NCBI GenBank assembly: GCA_002632265.1
Contig: NQOV01000001.1
Span: 103,594 to 167,593 of the forward strand
Reading direction: 5' to 3'
DNA from: Rhodospirillaceae bacterium MC!
GTDB taxonomy: Bacteria; Pseudomonadota; Alphaproteobacteria; MC1
DNA length: 64,000 nucleotides
How positions within the stretch are numbered: position 1 is the first letter of the stretch; each line of letters opens with the position of its first letter. The notes beneath the pieces were generated by a model, which was not told where the DNA came from, did not search any database, and saw only the letters and a program-made list of their open reading frames with translations. The position numbers and the translations under genes were made by a program. Of the stretch, positions 54,468-63,892 are shown in pieces.

Positions 54468-56342
54468 ATGCAAGAATTTGGAAAATTTCACACTATTAAA
54501 ACAGGAGAAGCTAAATTAACTCAAGGATTTTGGGCGAATCGTGTAACTGATTATGAAAAAATTATCAAGAATTTAGAATCGGCACTCTTATCCGAAGATA
54601 ACGCTGCTCGCATGCTAAACTTTGGTATTGCTGCAGGCGAAATCGAAGGTGAATTCTATATGAATGAATGGTCGGATGGCGATTGCTATAAGTTTTTAGA
54701 GGGTTGCGTAAATCAGTACGCAGTAACTAAAGATGAAAAGATCATGGATGTTGTTAATAAGTACATTCCTTGGATCGAAAAATCTCAAGAGGATGACGGC
54801 TATATCGGTACTCAAATTCTATTAACAGATAGAGAAAGATGGACAGACACCGAAAATCATGAGCTTTACAACTTAGGGCATTTGTTTACATTGGCTTGTA
54901 TTCATTATACTGTAACAGATGATAAACGCTTGCTTAATGTGGCAATCAAAGCCGCCGATTACTTATGGAAAACATTCTCTCCTAAACCAAAAGAATTGGC
55001 ACATTTCGGCTTTAATCCAAGCCAAATCATGGGTTTAGTGGAATTATACGAAATAACAGAAGAGAAAAAATATTTAGATCTGGCTGATATTTTTGTTACC
55101 ATGCGTGGCGAAACTCCAGAAATTCGTGGAGACTGTAGTCAAAACCGTATGCCATTAAGGGAAGAAACTCAACCTATCGGGCATGCTGTAACAGGTGCTT
55201 ACCTTTACGCAGGGGCGGCTGATGTTTATGCTCATACAGGGGAAGAAGCTTTATTGTCAGCAGTTAAAAGAATATGGGCAGATCTCATCAAAAGACGTAT
55301 ATATATAACTGGTGGCGTAGGTCCTCAATATGTGGGATACTCTGATCGTGGCGATACATTATTCGAATCTTTCGCATCGGAGTATAATTTACCCTTAAGA
55401 GTTTCATATAATGAAACATGTGCTAATATTGCGGTGGCAATGTGGGCAAAACGTATGCTACAACTTACTAATGACGCAGAATACGGCGATTGGATGGAAA
55501 CAATCATGTTTAATGCAGGGATTTCAGGATCTAACTTAGATATGACACGTTATTTTTATTCCAACCCAGCTGCACATAGAGCATGTCATCACATTGAGCC
55601 GACATTTGCACAATATTCTCATGTCCCTAATCAACGTTTCTTTACATTTGATTGTTGGTGTTGCCCACCGCAATTATTACGTACATTTACAGGAATGCCA
55701 AAATGGATCTATTCCCTATCAGATACAGGCGTATCTATTAACCTATTCGGCGGTAGTGAGTTAAATACTACCTTAAAGAATGGCGAAGAAGTTAACATCA
55801 ACATTGTAACTAATTATCCTTGGGATGAGAAAGTTGAAATCAATGCCGTTAAAACTCCAAAAGATATGGATTTAACATTTAGAATTCCTGCTTGGTGCGA
55901 TAAGGCTACCTTTAATGGTAAAGCTATTAAATCAGGTATTCACACAGTTAAAGTCAATTCAGGCGATAGTTTAGCTATAGTATTACCAATGCAAGCTCAA
56001 TTATATACCGCTAATCCATTACTAGAGCAATCAAATGGTATGTTTGCAGTGAAAAGGGGTCCTGTAGTTTATTGTTTAGAAGGGAATGATATTGAAAATA
56101 AAATCTCAATTGATGAACTGGCTATTCCTAAAGATGTTCAATTTAGCGAAACCACAATTGAAGAGTTTCCTTATGGTATGGTAGGCTTGAAAGCTGATCT
56201 TATACATCGTCCGCACAGTGATAAATTATATCAACCTGTGGCAGATGATAAAGAGAAAAAAATCCCTGTTCGTTTTATTCCGTATTTCTCATGGGCAAAT
56301 AGAGAAGAACAAGATATGAGCGTATGGATTCCAAGAGCCTAA
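54468..56342 (+). CDS. GH127 (DUF1680) beta-L-arabinofuranosidase-family glycoside hydrolase
   Basis: 624 residues. DUF1680 patterns include RMLNFGIAAGEIEGEFYMNEWSD-type N-terminus, YNLGHLFTLACIHY, VTGGVGPQ (IYITGGVGPQYVG), and the metal/catalytic region: ETCANIAVAMW (Glu and Cys) and CWCCPPQLLRT (two further Cys), which in characterised GH127 enzymes bind Zn near a catalytic Cys. The family removes beta-L-arabinofuranose from plant-type glycans, though some members act on other sugars. No signal peptide is visible, so it probably works in the cytoplasm on imported oligosaccharides. First gene of the catabolic cluster. Confidence 0.88.
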   Translation: MQEFGKFHTIKTGEAKLTQGFWANRVTDYEKIIKNLESALLSEDNAARMLNFGIAAGEIEGEFYMNEWSDGDCYKFLEGCVNQYAVTKDEKIMDVVNKYIPWIEKSQEDDGYIGTQILLTDRERWTDTENHELYNLGHLFTLACIHYTVTDDKRLLNVAIKAADYLWKTFSPKPKELAHFGFNPSQIMGLVELYEITEEKKYLDLADIFVTMRGETPEIRGDCSQNRMPLREETQPIGHAVTGAYLYAGAADVYAHTGEEALLSAVKRIWADLIKRRIYITGGVGPQYVGYSDRGDTLFESFASEYNLPLRVSYNETCANIAVAMWAKRMLQLTNDAEYGDWMETIMFNAGISGSNLDMTRYFYSNPAAHRACHHIEPTFAQYSHVPNQRFFTFDCWCCPPQLLRTFTGMPKWIYSLSDTGVSINLFGGSELNTTLKNGEEVNINIVTNYPWDEKVEINAVKTPKDMDLTFRIPAWCDKATFNGKAIKSGIHTVKVNSGDSLAIVLPMQAQLYTANPLLEQSNGMFAVKRGPVVYCLEGNDIENKISIDELAIPKDVQFSETTIEEFPYGMVGLKADLIHRPHSDKLYQPVADDKEKKIPVRFIPYFSWANREEQDMSVWIPRA

Positions 56343-56351
56343 CAAGAGCCT

Positions 56352-56400
56352 AAAAGGAAACTGTGCTAAATGGGCTAACATATACTGTAAAGCATGGCTA
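56352..56400. repeat. Left-half fragment of a family B hairpin
   Basis: AAAAGGAAACTGTGCTAAAT, GGGCTAAC and GTAAAGCATGGCTA follow the left half of family B in order, and the right half is missing. It lies just after the GH127 stop. Confidence 0.6.
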
Positions 56401-56439
56401 AAGTAAACAATAACAATACAAAAAAAGGAGAGTATACAA

Positions 56440-57969
56440 ATGAAAAAGAACATCTTGATTTTACATACGGATCAACAACGCTTTGATAGTTTAGGCTGTA
56501 ATGGTAATCCTTCGGCTCAAACTGTGAATATTGATAAGCTAGCAAGTGAAGGTTGTAATTTCACACGTCATATTTCCACTAATACCGCTTGTATGCCATC
56601 ACGTGCAAGCTTAATGACTGGTTTATATGTGCCTGGTCATGGGGTTTCATCCAACGGAATCCCACTGTGGCGACGTGATAATGGTTGCGAAGATAAAAAT
56701 AATGTCATCAGCCAAAGATTATTTGGTGTTGATGTTCATGATCGTATCCCAACCATGGGCGATGTGTTTACAGAAAATGGCTATGATACATATTTACTAG
56801 GCAAGCTACATTTAGAACCGCTTTTAGCTGATCCATCGTATGAATTCTATGAATCATCAAGCATATGGGAAAGAGAAGAAACCGTCAATGATACAAAACC
56901 ATACTATGGCTTTAATAATAAAAAATTAGCCTTAGGTCATGGGGAAGCACCTTGTAATTATAATGGCGGTCATTATGGTAGGTGGCTAAAAGATAAACAT
57001 CCTAAAATCTTTGAACAACTTGCTACAGGTGGCGAACCAAATACAAAAGAAGGCTCAATTCGTAAGGATATTAAATTATCCGAACTACCGTCAGAGCTAC
57101 ATAATAGTACATGGCTAGCAGATGAAACCTGTAACTATCTTGATAATCGTAAGGATAATGATAAACCATTCTTTATGTTTGTCGGTTTTCCTGACCCTCA
57201 TCATCCGTTCGTACCGCCTAAGGATATAGCTAAGGACTTCTTGGATATCCCTTTGCCTGATTTTGCAAAAAAATCCGACATCAAAGGGAAAAAACCAAAA
57301 GCCGTAGAAGAAGCAATGGAATCTTTCCATGTGGATCAAGTTGATCTTGCTGACGCTTATCGCTATACAACCGCATCAGTTAAATTAATTGATAATTCTG
57401 TCGGCGTGATCATTGATAAACTTAAGGAAATGGGCGTATATGATGATACCATTATTGTATATACATCAGATCATGGGGATTTCTTAGGAGATCTGGAAAT
57501 GATTTGTAAGTACGATGTGGCCTTTAACAATCTCTTAAATGTGCCATTCATTGTCAAACCTGCTAAGGATTTCAAAAAAATCCCTAAAGTTAACAAAAAC
57601 GCCATGAGTAACGCCGATGTCTTGCCTACATTGATGTCTATGGTTGGCTTGGATGAGTCAAGTTATATGCAGGGTGTGGATATCTTTAGCAAGCAAGGCG
57701 AAAATAACAAACCAATGGTAACATGTTTTACCGCTCGAGAACCTGATCGCAACATCACTCTTTACGACAATCAATATAGATATACATATTATCTAGATAG
57801 TGGCGAAGAAGAATTATACGATCATAACATCGATAAAAAAGAGCTGAATAATCTAGCATATGAACCAACTAGTGAGTATAAAGAAATATGCAATAATTTT
57901 AAATCAGAACTTTTACAAAAACATGTTGAATCAGATTTAGGAATATTTAACCATTATGGTTTATGGTAG
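56440..57969 (+). CDS. Sulfatase (Cys-type, arylsulfatase family)
   Basis: 509 residues. ILILHTDQQRFDSLGC supplies the metal-binding Asp pair at 10-11 region, and C51-M-P-S-R55 in NTACMPSRASLMTG is the CxPSR motif whose Cys is converted to formylglycine. HPFVPPKDI, YTSDHGDFLGD and a C-terminal metal-binding stretch follow. It hydrolyses sulfate esters, presumably of a sulfated sugar processed with GH127. Formylglycine maturation needs FGE or anSME, neither seen in the window. No signal peptide, so it is probably cytoplasmic. RBS AGGAGAG precedes the start. Confidence 0.92.
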   Translation: MKKNILILHTDQQRFDSLGCNGNPSAQTVNIDKLASEGCNFTRHISTNTACMPSRASLMTGLYVPGHGVSSNGIPLWRRDNGCEDKNNVISQRLFGVDVHDRIPTMGDVFTENGYDTYLLGKLHLEPLLADPSYEFYESSSIWEREETVNDTKPYYGFNNKKLALGHGEAPCNYNGGHYGRWLKDKHPKIFEQLATGGEPNTKEGSIRKDIKLSELPSELHNSTWLADETCNYLDNRKDNDKPFFMFVGFPDPHHPFVPPKDIAKDFLDIPLPDFAKKSDIKGKKPKAVEEAMESFHVDQVDLADAYRYTTASVKLIDNSVGVIIDKLKEMGVYDDTIIVYTSDHGDFLGDLEMICKYDVAFNNLLNVPFIVKPAKDFKKIPKVNKNAMSNADVLPTLMSMVGLDESSYMQGVDIFSKQGENNKPMVTCFTAREPDRNITLYDNQYRYTYYLDSGEEELYDHNIDKKELNNLAYEPTSEYKEICNNFKSELLQKHVESDLGIFNHYGLW

Positions 57970-58114
57970 TCAATATATGATTTATCTTGAAAAATATTTC
58001 TGTTTATTATAATAAGGTAATAAATAACTAATAATTAACTAACCAACAAACAACAATTAACAATTAATAATAAGAACTTAAGAACTTAATAACTTATAGG
58101 AAAGAAGAAACATC

Positions 58115-59242
58115 ATGAGTAAAATTAAAAGCGTAACCCCCCATGTTTTAAATGTGGATTTAAAACAACCATTTTCATTTTCGCAATGGGAATATAGTTC
58201 AAGAATGACTTGCTTGATCGAAATTGAAACAGTGGACGGCGTTGTCGGTTGGGGCGAATGTTACGGCCCATCACAAATGCTTAAACACATTGTAAATGAA
58301 ATGAAGTCATATCTTATTGGCGAAGATTGTATGGATATTCAACGCCATTGGGAATACCTATACAATCGTTACAGAGATTACGGTCAAAAGGGTTTAATCA
58401 TTGAGGCTATTAGCGGTATTGATATTGCTCTATGGGATGTATTTGGTAAGATTCTAAATCAACCAGTACATAAACTACTTGGCGGTACATTTAGAACAGA
58501 AGTAAAAGCTTATGCCACTGGTTTTTATCCTGTAAAAGGCGACGCTATCAAGCAACTTGCTTATGAAGCTCAAAAATATCTTGATGAGGGATTTTTAGCA
58601 ATGAAGATCAAAGTGGGTTTCGGTGTTGATATCGATTACGAATATGTGAAAACCGTTAGAGGCGTAATTGGCGATAAAGCCGAACTTATGATTGACGCCA
58701 ATCACGCTTATGATTCTATCGAGGCCATTAAACTAGGGAGAAAAATCGAGCATTTCAATATCGGTTGGTTTGAAGAACCTGTTCCACCTGAAGATATTAA
58801 AGGATATCAAGAATGCAGACGTGCCTTAACTATTCCCATTGCAGGTGGCGAATGTGAATTCACAAGATTCGGCTTTAGAGATATCTTAGCTAATCGTACA
58901 GTAGATATTATCCAACCTGATACTTGTTCAACTGGTGGATTATCAGAATGTAGAAAAATATCAGCCATGGCAAATGCTCACGGTGTTCGTTATAATCCCC
59001 ATGCTTGGGGTACAGGAATCGGCTTATCGGCTAACCTGCATTTATTGGCAACATTACCGCATAATCCATTATCATCAAATCCAGTTAATCCTATGCTAGA
59101 ATTCGATCAAACCGAGTATCCATTTAGACACTCAATCATCGAAGAAACCATTGAGCAGAAAAATGGATATGTACAAATCCCTACAGCTCCAGGTTTAGGG
59201 GCAACCGTAAATAGAAAAGTATTAGAACAATATGAAATCTAA
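58115..59242 (+). CDS. Enolase-superfamily enzyme (MR/MLE group, galactarolactone cycloisomerase-like)
   Basis: 375 residues with a complete active site: the KxK acid/base pair in AMKIKVG, metal ligands D in MIDANHAY, E in WFEEPV and E in AGGECEF, then DIIQPDTC and the His in NPHAWGTGIG. By memory of family sequences it resembles D-galactarolactone cycloisomerase and related acid-sugar lactone/dehydratase enzymes (GWGECYGP, GFGVDIDY, NPHAWGTGIGL), suggesting a sugar-acid substrate. It lies after the sulfatase and before the aldehyde dehydrogenase. Precise reaction unproven. Confidence 0.85.
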   Translation: MSKIKSVTPHVLNVDLKQPFSFSQWEYSSRMTCLIEIETVDGVVGWGECYGPSQMLKHIVNEMKSYLIGEDCMDIQRHWEYLYNRYRDYGQKGLIIEAISGIDIALWDVFGKILNQPVHKLLGGTFRTEVKAYATGFYPVKGDAIKQLAYEAQKYLDEGFLAMKIKVGFGVDIDYEYVKTVRGVIGDKAELMIDANHAYDSIEAIKLGRKIEHFNIGWFEEPVPPEDIKGYQECRRALTIPIAGGECEFTRFGFRDILANRTVDIIQPDTCSTGGLSECRKISAMANAHGVRYNPHAWGTGIGLSANLHLLATLPHNPLSSNPVNPMLEFDQTEYPFRHSIIEETIEQKNGYVQIPTAPGLGATVNRKVLEQYEI

Positions 59243-59282
59243 GGATGTGAAAAAGCACTCAAGTACTTTCTCCTAACCCTTA
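59241..59282. repeat. Modular hairpin, short copy 14
   Basis: AAGGATGTGAAAAAGCACT faces AGTACTTTCTCCTAACCCTT. It overlaps the stop codon of the enolase-superfamily gene and separates it from the dehydrogenase gene. Confidence 0.75.
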
Positions 59283-59319
59283 ACTTTATTAATTAATTCA
59301 TGACACAAGGAAACACAAC

Positions 59320-60744
59320 ATGAAACAATATAAAATGCTAATTGATGGCAAGCTAGTAAGCTCAAGTACATTATTCCCTGTAAATAATCCAGATACAGGC
59401 GAAAATTTTGCCGAAGTACCACAGATTGAAGCGTCTCAAGTGGAAACAGTGCAGAAATCCGCATCTAAAGGCTTTAAAACATGGTCTAAGATGTCGCCTG
59501 CTAGTCGCTTTGAGATTATGGAAAAATATGCTAAAATTCTAGAAGAGCATAAGGCAGAACTCATTGATCTACTAGTTGAAGAAACAGGAAAAGATCGTGG
59601 CACAGCTGAATATGATTTTAATATGCTACCTGATTGTCTACGCTTTTTCACAGAAGAAGCAAAACGCTTAGAACAACCAGTAATTCCCGATCCTGACGGG
59701 CGTTTTTTAAACTATATCCAACGTCAACCCTTAGGGGTAGTAGTGGGCTTTCTTGCTTGGAATTTCCCCCTATTAAACTTAGGCTATAAATTCGGTCCAG
59801 CTTTGGCTGCAGGGTGTAGCGTAATTGTTAAACCATCACAACAAACTCCAGTTACTAGCTTAAGATGTGCGGAATTATCTCTTCAAGCGGGTTTCCCTGC
59901 AGGGGTAATTACGGTTATTACCAGTAATGATTATTCGGTTACTGATCCTTTACTAACAAGCAAAGATACTGCCCTATTCACAATGATCGGCTCTACTCGT
60001 GCAGGCGTTGGGGCTATGAATACCGCTTTGACAAATGTTAAGCACTTTTCCGTAGAATTAGGCGGAAATGCTCCTACGGTTGTTTATGATGATGCGGATT
60101 TGGAAAAAGCAGTTGAAAAAATTGTTGATCTTAAATTTGCAAATAGTGGACAAGTGTGCGTATCTATCAATCGTTGTTTTGTTCATGAAGCAGTTTATGA
60201 TAAGTTTGTAAAACTGGCAAAAGAATACACAGCAGGAATCAAACTACAAGCAGGTGGCACAGAAGGTCGCACAATGGGGCCTCTAATTGGTGCTAAAGAA
60301 TGCGATTGGATGGAAAAACTTGTAGAATCAGCAGTAAAAGACGGCGGGAAAGTTATTATTGGTGGTAAAAAAGCCGATAAAAAAGGTTTCTACTTCGAAC
60401 CAACAATCATCGAAAATGCTAGCGTTGATATGGAAATAACCAAAGATGAAATCTTCGGCCCCATTTTACCTATCATTAAATTTAGTGATAAGGATGATAT
60501 TATCGCCCTATCAAATGATAATATTTACGGTCTAGCCTCTTATTGCTTCACAACTAATATGAAACGTGGATTACAATTTGCTGATCAAGTTATATCAGGT
60601 AGTGTCTGCATTAATGAGCCACATTATGCAGTACATTTACCACATGGCGGATTAAAGCAAAGTGGAATCGGTAAAGACTGCTCTAAATACTCACTGGAAG
60701 AATATTTAACAATAAAACGAGTTTCTATTTTAGTTAACGATTAA
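59320..60744 (+). CDS. NAD(P)-dependent aldehyde dehydrogenase
   Basis: 474 residues: FLAWNFPLLNLGYKFGPALAAGCSVIVKPS with the cofactor Lys, catalytic Glu in VELGGNAP, catalytic Cys in NSGQVCVSINR and the EIFGPILP segment. The pattern is that of succinate-semialdehyde/2-oxoglutarate-semialdehyde/lactaldehyde dehydrogenases. In oxidative sugar-acid routes an enzyme of this type turns 2-oxoglutarate semialdehyde into 2-oxoglutarate, which would fit the context, but the substrate is inferred. Last gene of the cluster; a hairpin follows. Confidence 0.87.
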   Translation: MKQYKMLIDGKLVSSSTLFPVNNPDTGENFAEVPQIEASQVETVQKSASKGFKTWSKMSPASRFEIMEKYAKILEEHKAELIDLLVEETGKDRGTAEYDFNMLPDCLRFFTEEAKRLEQPVIPDPDGRFLNYIQRQPLGVVVGFLAWNFPLLNLGYKFGPALAAGCSVIVKPSQQTPVTSLRCAELSLQAGFPAGVITVITSNDYSVTDPLLTSKDTALFTMIGSTRAGVGAMNTALTNVKHFSVELGGNAPTVVYDDADLEKAVEKIVDLKFANSGQVCVSINRCFVHEAVYDKFVKLAKEYTAGIKLQAGGTEGRTMGPLIGAKECDWMEKLVESAVKDGGKVIIGGKKADKKGFYFEPTIIENASVDMEITKDEIFGPILPIIKFSDKDDIIALSNDNIYGLASYCFTTNMKRGLQFADQVISGSVCINEPHYAVHLPHGGLKQSGIGKDCSKYSLEEYLTIKRVSILVND

Positions 60745-60815
60745 ATATCTTGTCTAATTAGTTTGTAAATAGTTTACTGATTTTATCTTATCTATTTCAT
60801 CTTAGAATATACATA

Positions 60816-60868
60816 TAAACCTAAATTTATATTGGAAATATCAATTTTTCAATACGAATTTAGGTTTA
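60816..60868 (+). terminator. Hairpin after the aldehyde dehydrogenase gene
   Basis: TAAACCTAAATT (60816-60827) / AATTTAGGTTTA (60857-60868), 12-bp perfect stem with a further inner pairing (TATTG/CAATA). The T-run after it is weak. The rest of the 300-bp spacer to the PAS gene shows only the promoter at 60951-60979. Confidence 0.55.
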
Positions 60869-60950
60869 ATAATATAACGATCATAAACTATGCAATCTAA
60901 TTTATAGGCTTGTATCTTGAGATTATGTCATATAAACAGCTTGAATAAGG

Positions 60951-60979
60951 TTGACATTAATTAAGAAATTAGATATACT
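60951..60979 (+). promoter_or_regulatory. Sigma-70-type promoter of the PAS-MCP pair
   Basis: TTGACA (60951-60956), 17-bp spacer, TATACT (60974-60979), 66 bp before the PAS gene. Confidence 0.7.
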
Positions 60980-61044
60980 TTTACTTATAGAGTTAGTTTA
61001 AAAAATTAGTTATTTGGGAAAATCATTAAATAACTTAGTTTATT

Positions 61045-61596
61045 ATGAAAGTGTATAATATGGCGGTAGATTTATCACATCAAGAAGAAATAAAGTTTAG
61101 TGATACGGAATTTATTGTGTCTAAAACAGATATAAAAGGTGTAATAACATACGTAAATAAAACATTTACGGATGTATCTGGCTATAAACGTACTGAATTA
61201 TTAAATCAGCCCCATAATATCATCCGTCATAAGGCAATGCCCATGTGCGTATTCAAATTGTTATGGACAAAACTTGGCAACGATGAAGAATGTTTCGCCT
61301 ATGTGATTAATCAAGCAAAAGATCCCAATAAATATTATAGAGTGCTAGCGTATGTTACTCCAGATAAGGATGAACATCATAATCTAGTTGGTTATCATTC
61401 CTTTAGAACTGTAACAGAAAAAAGTATGGAAGAAACTATGGATCATGTTTATGATCTTTTAAATCAAGAAGAGGCTAAATATCCATCACGAAGAAAAGCC
61501 ATAGAAGGCGGGACTAATCTGTTAGTTAAAATGCTGGGTGATCTCGGTTTTGCGGGCTATGATGAATTTATTCACTCATTAATTAATCAACAATAA
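61045..61596 (+). CDS. PAS-domain energy sensor (Aer N-domain / CetB-like)
   Basis: 183 residues, soluble. FIVSKTDIKGVITYVNKTF...VSGYKRTELLNQPHNIIRHKAMP is nearly the Aer PAS start (the RH and MP residues around the FAD site are kept, though the Asp of HPDMP is Ala here), followed by LLWTKL and YHSFRT. The C-terminal about 45 residues are an extra helical segment. PAS-FAD domains in Aer sense cellular redox state. It lies 41 bp before the membrane MCP gene, so the two likely act as one receptor, as in Campylobacter CetB/CetA. The short MKVYN start could be replaced by Met at residue 6. Confidence 0.82.
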   Translation: MKVYNMAVDLSHQEEIKFSDTEFIVSKTDIKGVITYVNKTFTDVSGYKRTELLNQPHNIIRHKAMPMCVFKLLWTKLGNDEECFAYVINQAKDPNKYYRVLAYVTPDKDEHHNLVGYHSFRTVTEKSMEETMDHVYDLLNQEEAKYPSRRKAIEGGTNLLVKMLGDLGFAGYDEFIHSLINQQ

Positions 61597-61637
61597 ACTT
61601 AATTATTGTATGTTTGTATATTTAAAAGGAAATCAAT

Positions 61638-62885
61638 ATGAAACAAGAAGTATCTATCTTTGTTCAACTGGCAAAAAAAATTAATACTTTAAAGATAATC
61701 TTAGCATGTAATAGTATTTTAATTCTTGCTTCAGTTTTTATTACGAATTATATATACAGCGGGATTCTTGCCATTATTATGCTTGCCTTAATGGCTTATG
61801 CCTTTGTAACAGTTTCTAAAACATCAGAACAGATAATAAAAATTAAAAATATACTCTATAAAATATCTAAAAACTTTGATGTTATCACATCAGGCGATAT
61901 TTCCGTGAGAATCGTAAACTTTAGCGATATTGACGGCAGTGCCATTCAAAACATAGAAAATTCCTTTAATGATATGATCGACTCCTTTGATGTTTTCATT
62001 AAAGAAGCCATTGCGAGTATTGAATTTTCATCTCAAGATAAATTTTATCGTAAGGTGCTGTTAAGAAGTAAAAAAGGCGTATTCAAAAACTATTCGGCAC
62101 TTATTAATAAATCCATTAAGCATTTCGAAGAAAATAAAAATCTAGCCAAGCAAATTAAAGAAACGTCCTATAAGGGGATGAAATCCATTAACGCCGAATT
62201 CATTAACGATCTTAAACATTCGGAAGAAAATATCTCCATTATTAAAAACTTACCCAACGAATTGGAAAGCTTTCAAGAAGAATTCGAACACATTAATGAG
62301 TTTTCCGATGGTTTTGTAAGTATCTCTTCAAAGGTTAACGGTATTACAAATAATATATCCATAGCCACCACTTTAACAGACGAGGCCACACGTCAAAAGG
62401 ATATATTATTAGATGACTTTGCCAAAATTATTAATAGTATTTCAGTGATTTACGATATAACGAAAAAAACAAACTTACTAGCGTTAAATGCCAGTATCGA
62501 GGCTGCACGAGCTGGTGAATTCGGTAAGGGCTTCCTTGTTGTTGCCAATGAAGTTAAAAATCTCGCCAACCAAACGGCAAAAGCTGCGGAGCAAATCGAT
62601 TTAGATAGTACCAATGTTAAATCATCAGTTGAGGCCGTTACAGAAAAAATATCAGAAATAACCAACTCAATTTCATCAATAAACACCGAGGCCACCCAAA
62701 TCGAAAGCGTGGTAGATCAGTATAGCGATAAATCTTTAACCTTAAAGGATGATCTAATATTAGAGCTAAATAAATTCAAAAATAGCACCGAAGAATCTAT
62801 CTCTCATCTTGATACTTTATCCAATACAATTAATATAAAGGGCGATGATATGTCAAATAATATCGATAATTTCTTTAGCAATTAA
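61638..62885 (+). CDS. Methyl-accepting chemotaxis signalling protein with hairpin anchor (CetA/Aer C-domain-like)
   Basis: 415 residues. Two adjacent hydrophobic helices (about 17-36 and 39-59) with almost no periplasmic loop act as an anchor only, as in Aer. A HAMP-like region and long coiled coil follow, with the kinase-control tip [22 protein letters not shown] and [17 protein letters not shown], so it should interact with CheA/CheW. No ligand-binding domain is present; sensory input presumably comes from the PAS protein encoded upstream. Together they form a split aerotaxis/energy-taxis receptor that would steer the flagellum. Confidence 0.88.
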   Translation: MKQEVSIFVQLAKKINTLKIILACNSILILASVFITNYIYSGILAIIMLALMAYAFVTVSKTSEQIIKIKNILYKISKNFDVITSGDISVRIVNFSDIDGSAIQNIENSFNDMIDSFDVFIKEAIASIEFSSQDKFYRKVLLRSKKGVFKNYSALINKSIKHFEENKNLAKQIKETSYKGMKSINAEFINDLKHSEENISIIKNLPNELESFQEEFEHINEFSDGFVSISSKVNGITNNISIATTLTDEATRQKDILLDDFAKIINSISVIYDITKKTNLLALNASIEAARAGEFGKGFLVVANEVKNLANQTAKAAEQIDLDSTNVKSSVEAVTEKISEITNSISSINTEATQIESVVDQYSDKSLTLKDDLILELNKFKNSTEESISHLDTLSNTINIKGDDMSNNIDNFFSN

Positions 62886-62952
62886 TTTTTATTATAACTT
62901 TTTAACACAATTTTTTAACATAACTTTTTAGAACACACAAGGAGAAAAAATA

Positions 62953-63660
62953 ATGGTCAGCATTTTTAAAGAAAAGGATAGTGCATTGAATGCCTCTTTA
63001 AATCTAGGCTTTTCTGCCATATACAGAAATACAGCAATAGGTTTACTTTTAACAGCCCTATCAAGCTTTTTCTTTCAGAAAATCATAATCACTTCATTTA
63101 GTAATGATATAATGATCAAAATGGCTATTATGGGTATTGTACCGTTAATTGTGATTTTTGTTGCAACCGCTTTGATTGATGAAGTTTTTAATATTATAGC
63201 TTTACTTGTATTTTATGTGTTTTGTATATTTATCGGCTATCTGTGTACAACATATATTCATAAACGATTTGACGGTATAATATTACAAATATTAGCAACC
63301 AATTTTATTATGTTTCTTGTAATGTACATCATGGGACGCTTTACTAAGATAGATATTATCAGTATGGGCAGTTACGCTATTATGTTTGTCATAGGATTTT
63401 TTACCGCTGGTGCGGTTTCTATGTTTACAGATGGCTGGGTTGCATTATTAATTCTCATTGCTTACGTAGTAATTTTTGTAGGCTTTCTACTTATTTATAC
63501 AAAAGGTATTGCCAACTTATACCAAAAACTAAGCCTAGAACAAAAAGCAAAAATGGTCGTTATCGCCTCATCTCTCCTATACTTCAGCTTTTTAGTTGTG
63601 ATTCTAGTAGCTTTACTATTACTAAGACACCTAGAAAAACGCCAAGTAAAACCACAGTAA
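62953..63660 (+). CDS. Bax inhibitor-1/YccA family membrane protein
   Basis: 235 residues with seven hydrophobic helices. The N-terminus NASLNLGFSAIYRNTAIGL and the GYLCTTYIHKRFDG / IANLYQKLSLEQKAKM segments match the bacterial BI-1 (YccA/YbhL) family, proposed to be pH-regulated calcium leak or FtsH-interacting proteins. RBS AAGGAGAAAA precedes it. It lies after the MCP gene with a 67-bp gap; co-regulation is possible but not shown. Confidence 0.8.
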   Translation: MVSIFKEKDSALNASLNLGFSAIYRNTAIGLLLTALSSFFFQKIIITSFSNDIMIKMAIMGIVPLIVIFVATALIDEVFNIIALLVFYVFCIFIGYLCTTYIHKRFDGIILQILATNFIMFLVMYIMGRFTKIDIISMGSYAIMFVIGFFTAGAVSMFTDGWVALLILIAYVVIFVGFLLIYTKGIANLYQKLSLEQKAKMVVIASSLLYFSFLVVILVALLLLRHLEKRQVKPQ

Positions 63661-63670
63661 ATACTTAGTT

Positions 63671-63808
63671 TTACATCTCTCTTTTTAGGCGTCTTGCCAT
63701 GACAGTCGCCCTACTCGGGCGGAGGTCTTGCCAGACGGGCCGAACATAGCGATGTTGCACAAAGTTTGTTCGATCACAAGTTAAACTAGGATCTAGTTCA
63801 TAGCTCAT
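63671..63808 (-). CDS. 45-codon ORF in a GC-rich islet
   Basis: Open frame from ATG 63808 to TAA 63671: a basic 45-residue peptide starting MSYELDPSLTC and ending in ARRLKREM, with VRPVWQDLRPSRATVM between. The middle of the islet (about 63686-63760) is near 55-60 percent GC in a region near 30 percent, so its codon use is unlike any neighbour. No Shine-Dalgarno sequence is visible. It may be a translated small gene, or the coding appearance may be a by-product of a structured RNA or foreign DNA (see findings). Confidence 0.35.
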   Translation of the reverse strand: MSYELDPSLTCDRTNFVQHRYVRPVWQDLRPSRATVMARRLKREM

Positions 63809-63840
63809 ATGGGGTAATTATTATGTATTAAGCATAAACA

Positions 63841-63872
63841 ACAAAAAAAGCAATGAATATTAATTCATCGCT
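63841..63872 (-). terminator. Terminator for a minus-strand gene entering from the right
   Basis: AGCAATGAAT (63849-63858) / ATTCATCGCT (63863-63872), one mismatch, followed on the minus strand by seven T (plus A-run 63843-63849). It lies about 20 bp past the stop of the partial frame at 63893-64000. Confidence 0.65.
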
Positions 63873-63892
63873 TTATTGTAATCTTTAAAATA

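Noticed and set aside
63686..63790. tRNA gene suggested by GTTCGATC in the GC-rich islet
   Set aside because: No acceptor, D-arm or anticodon arm pairing could be laid around that loop.
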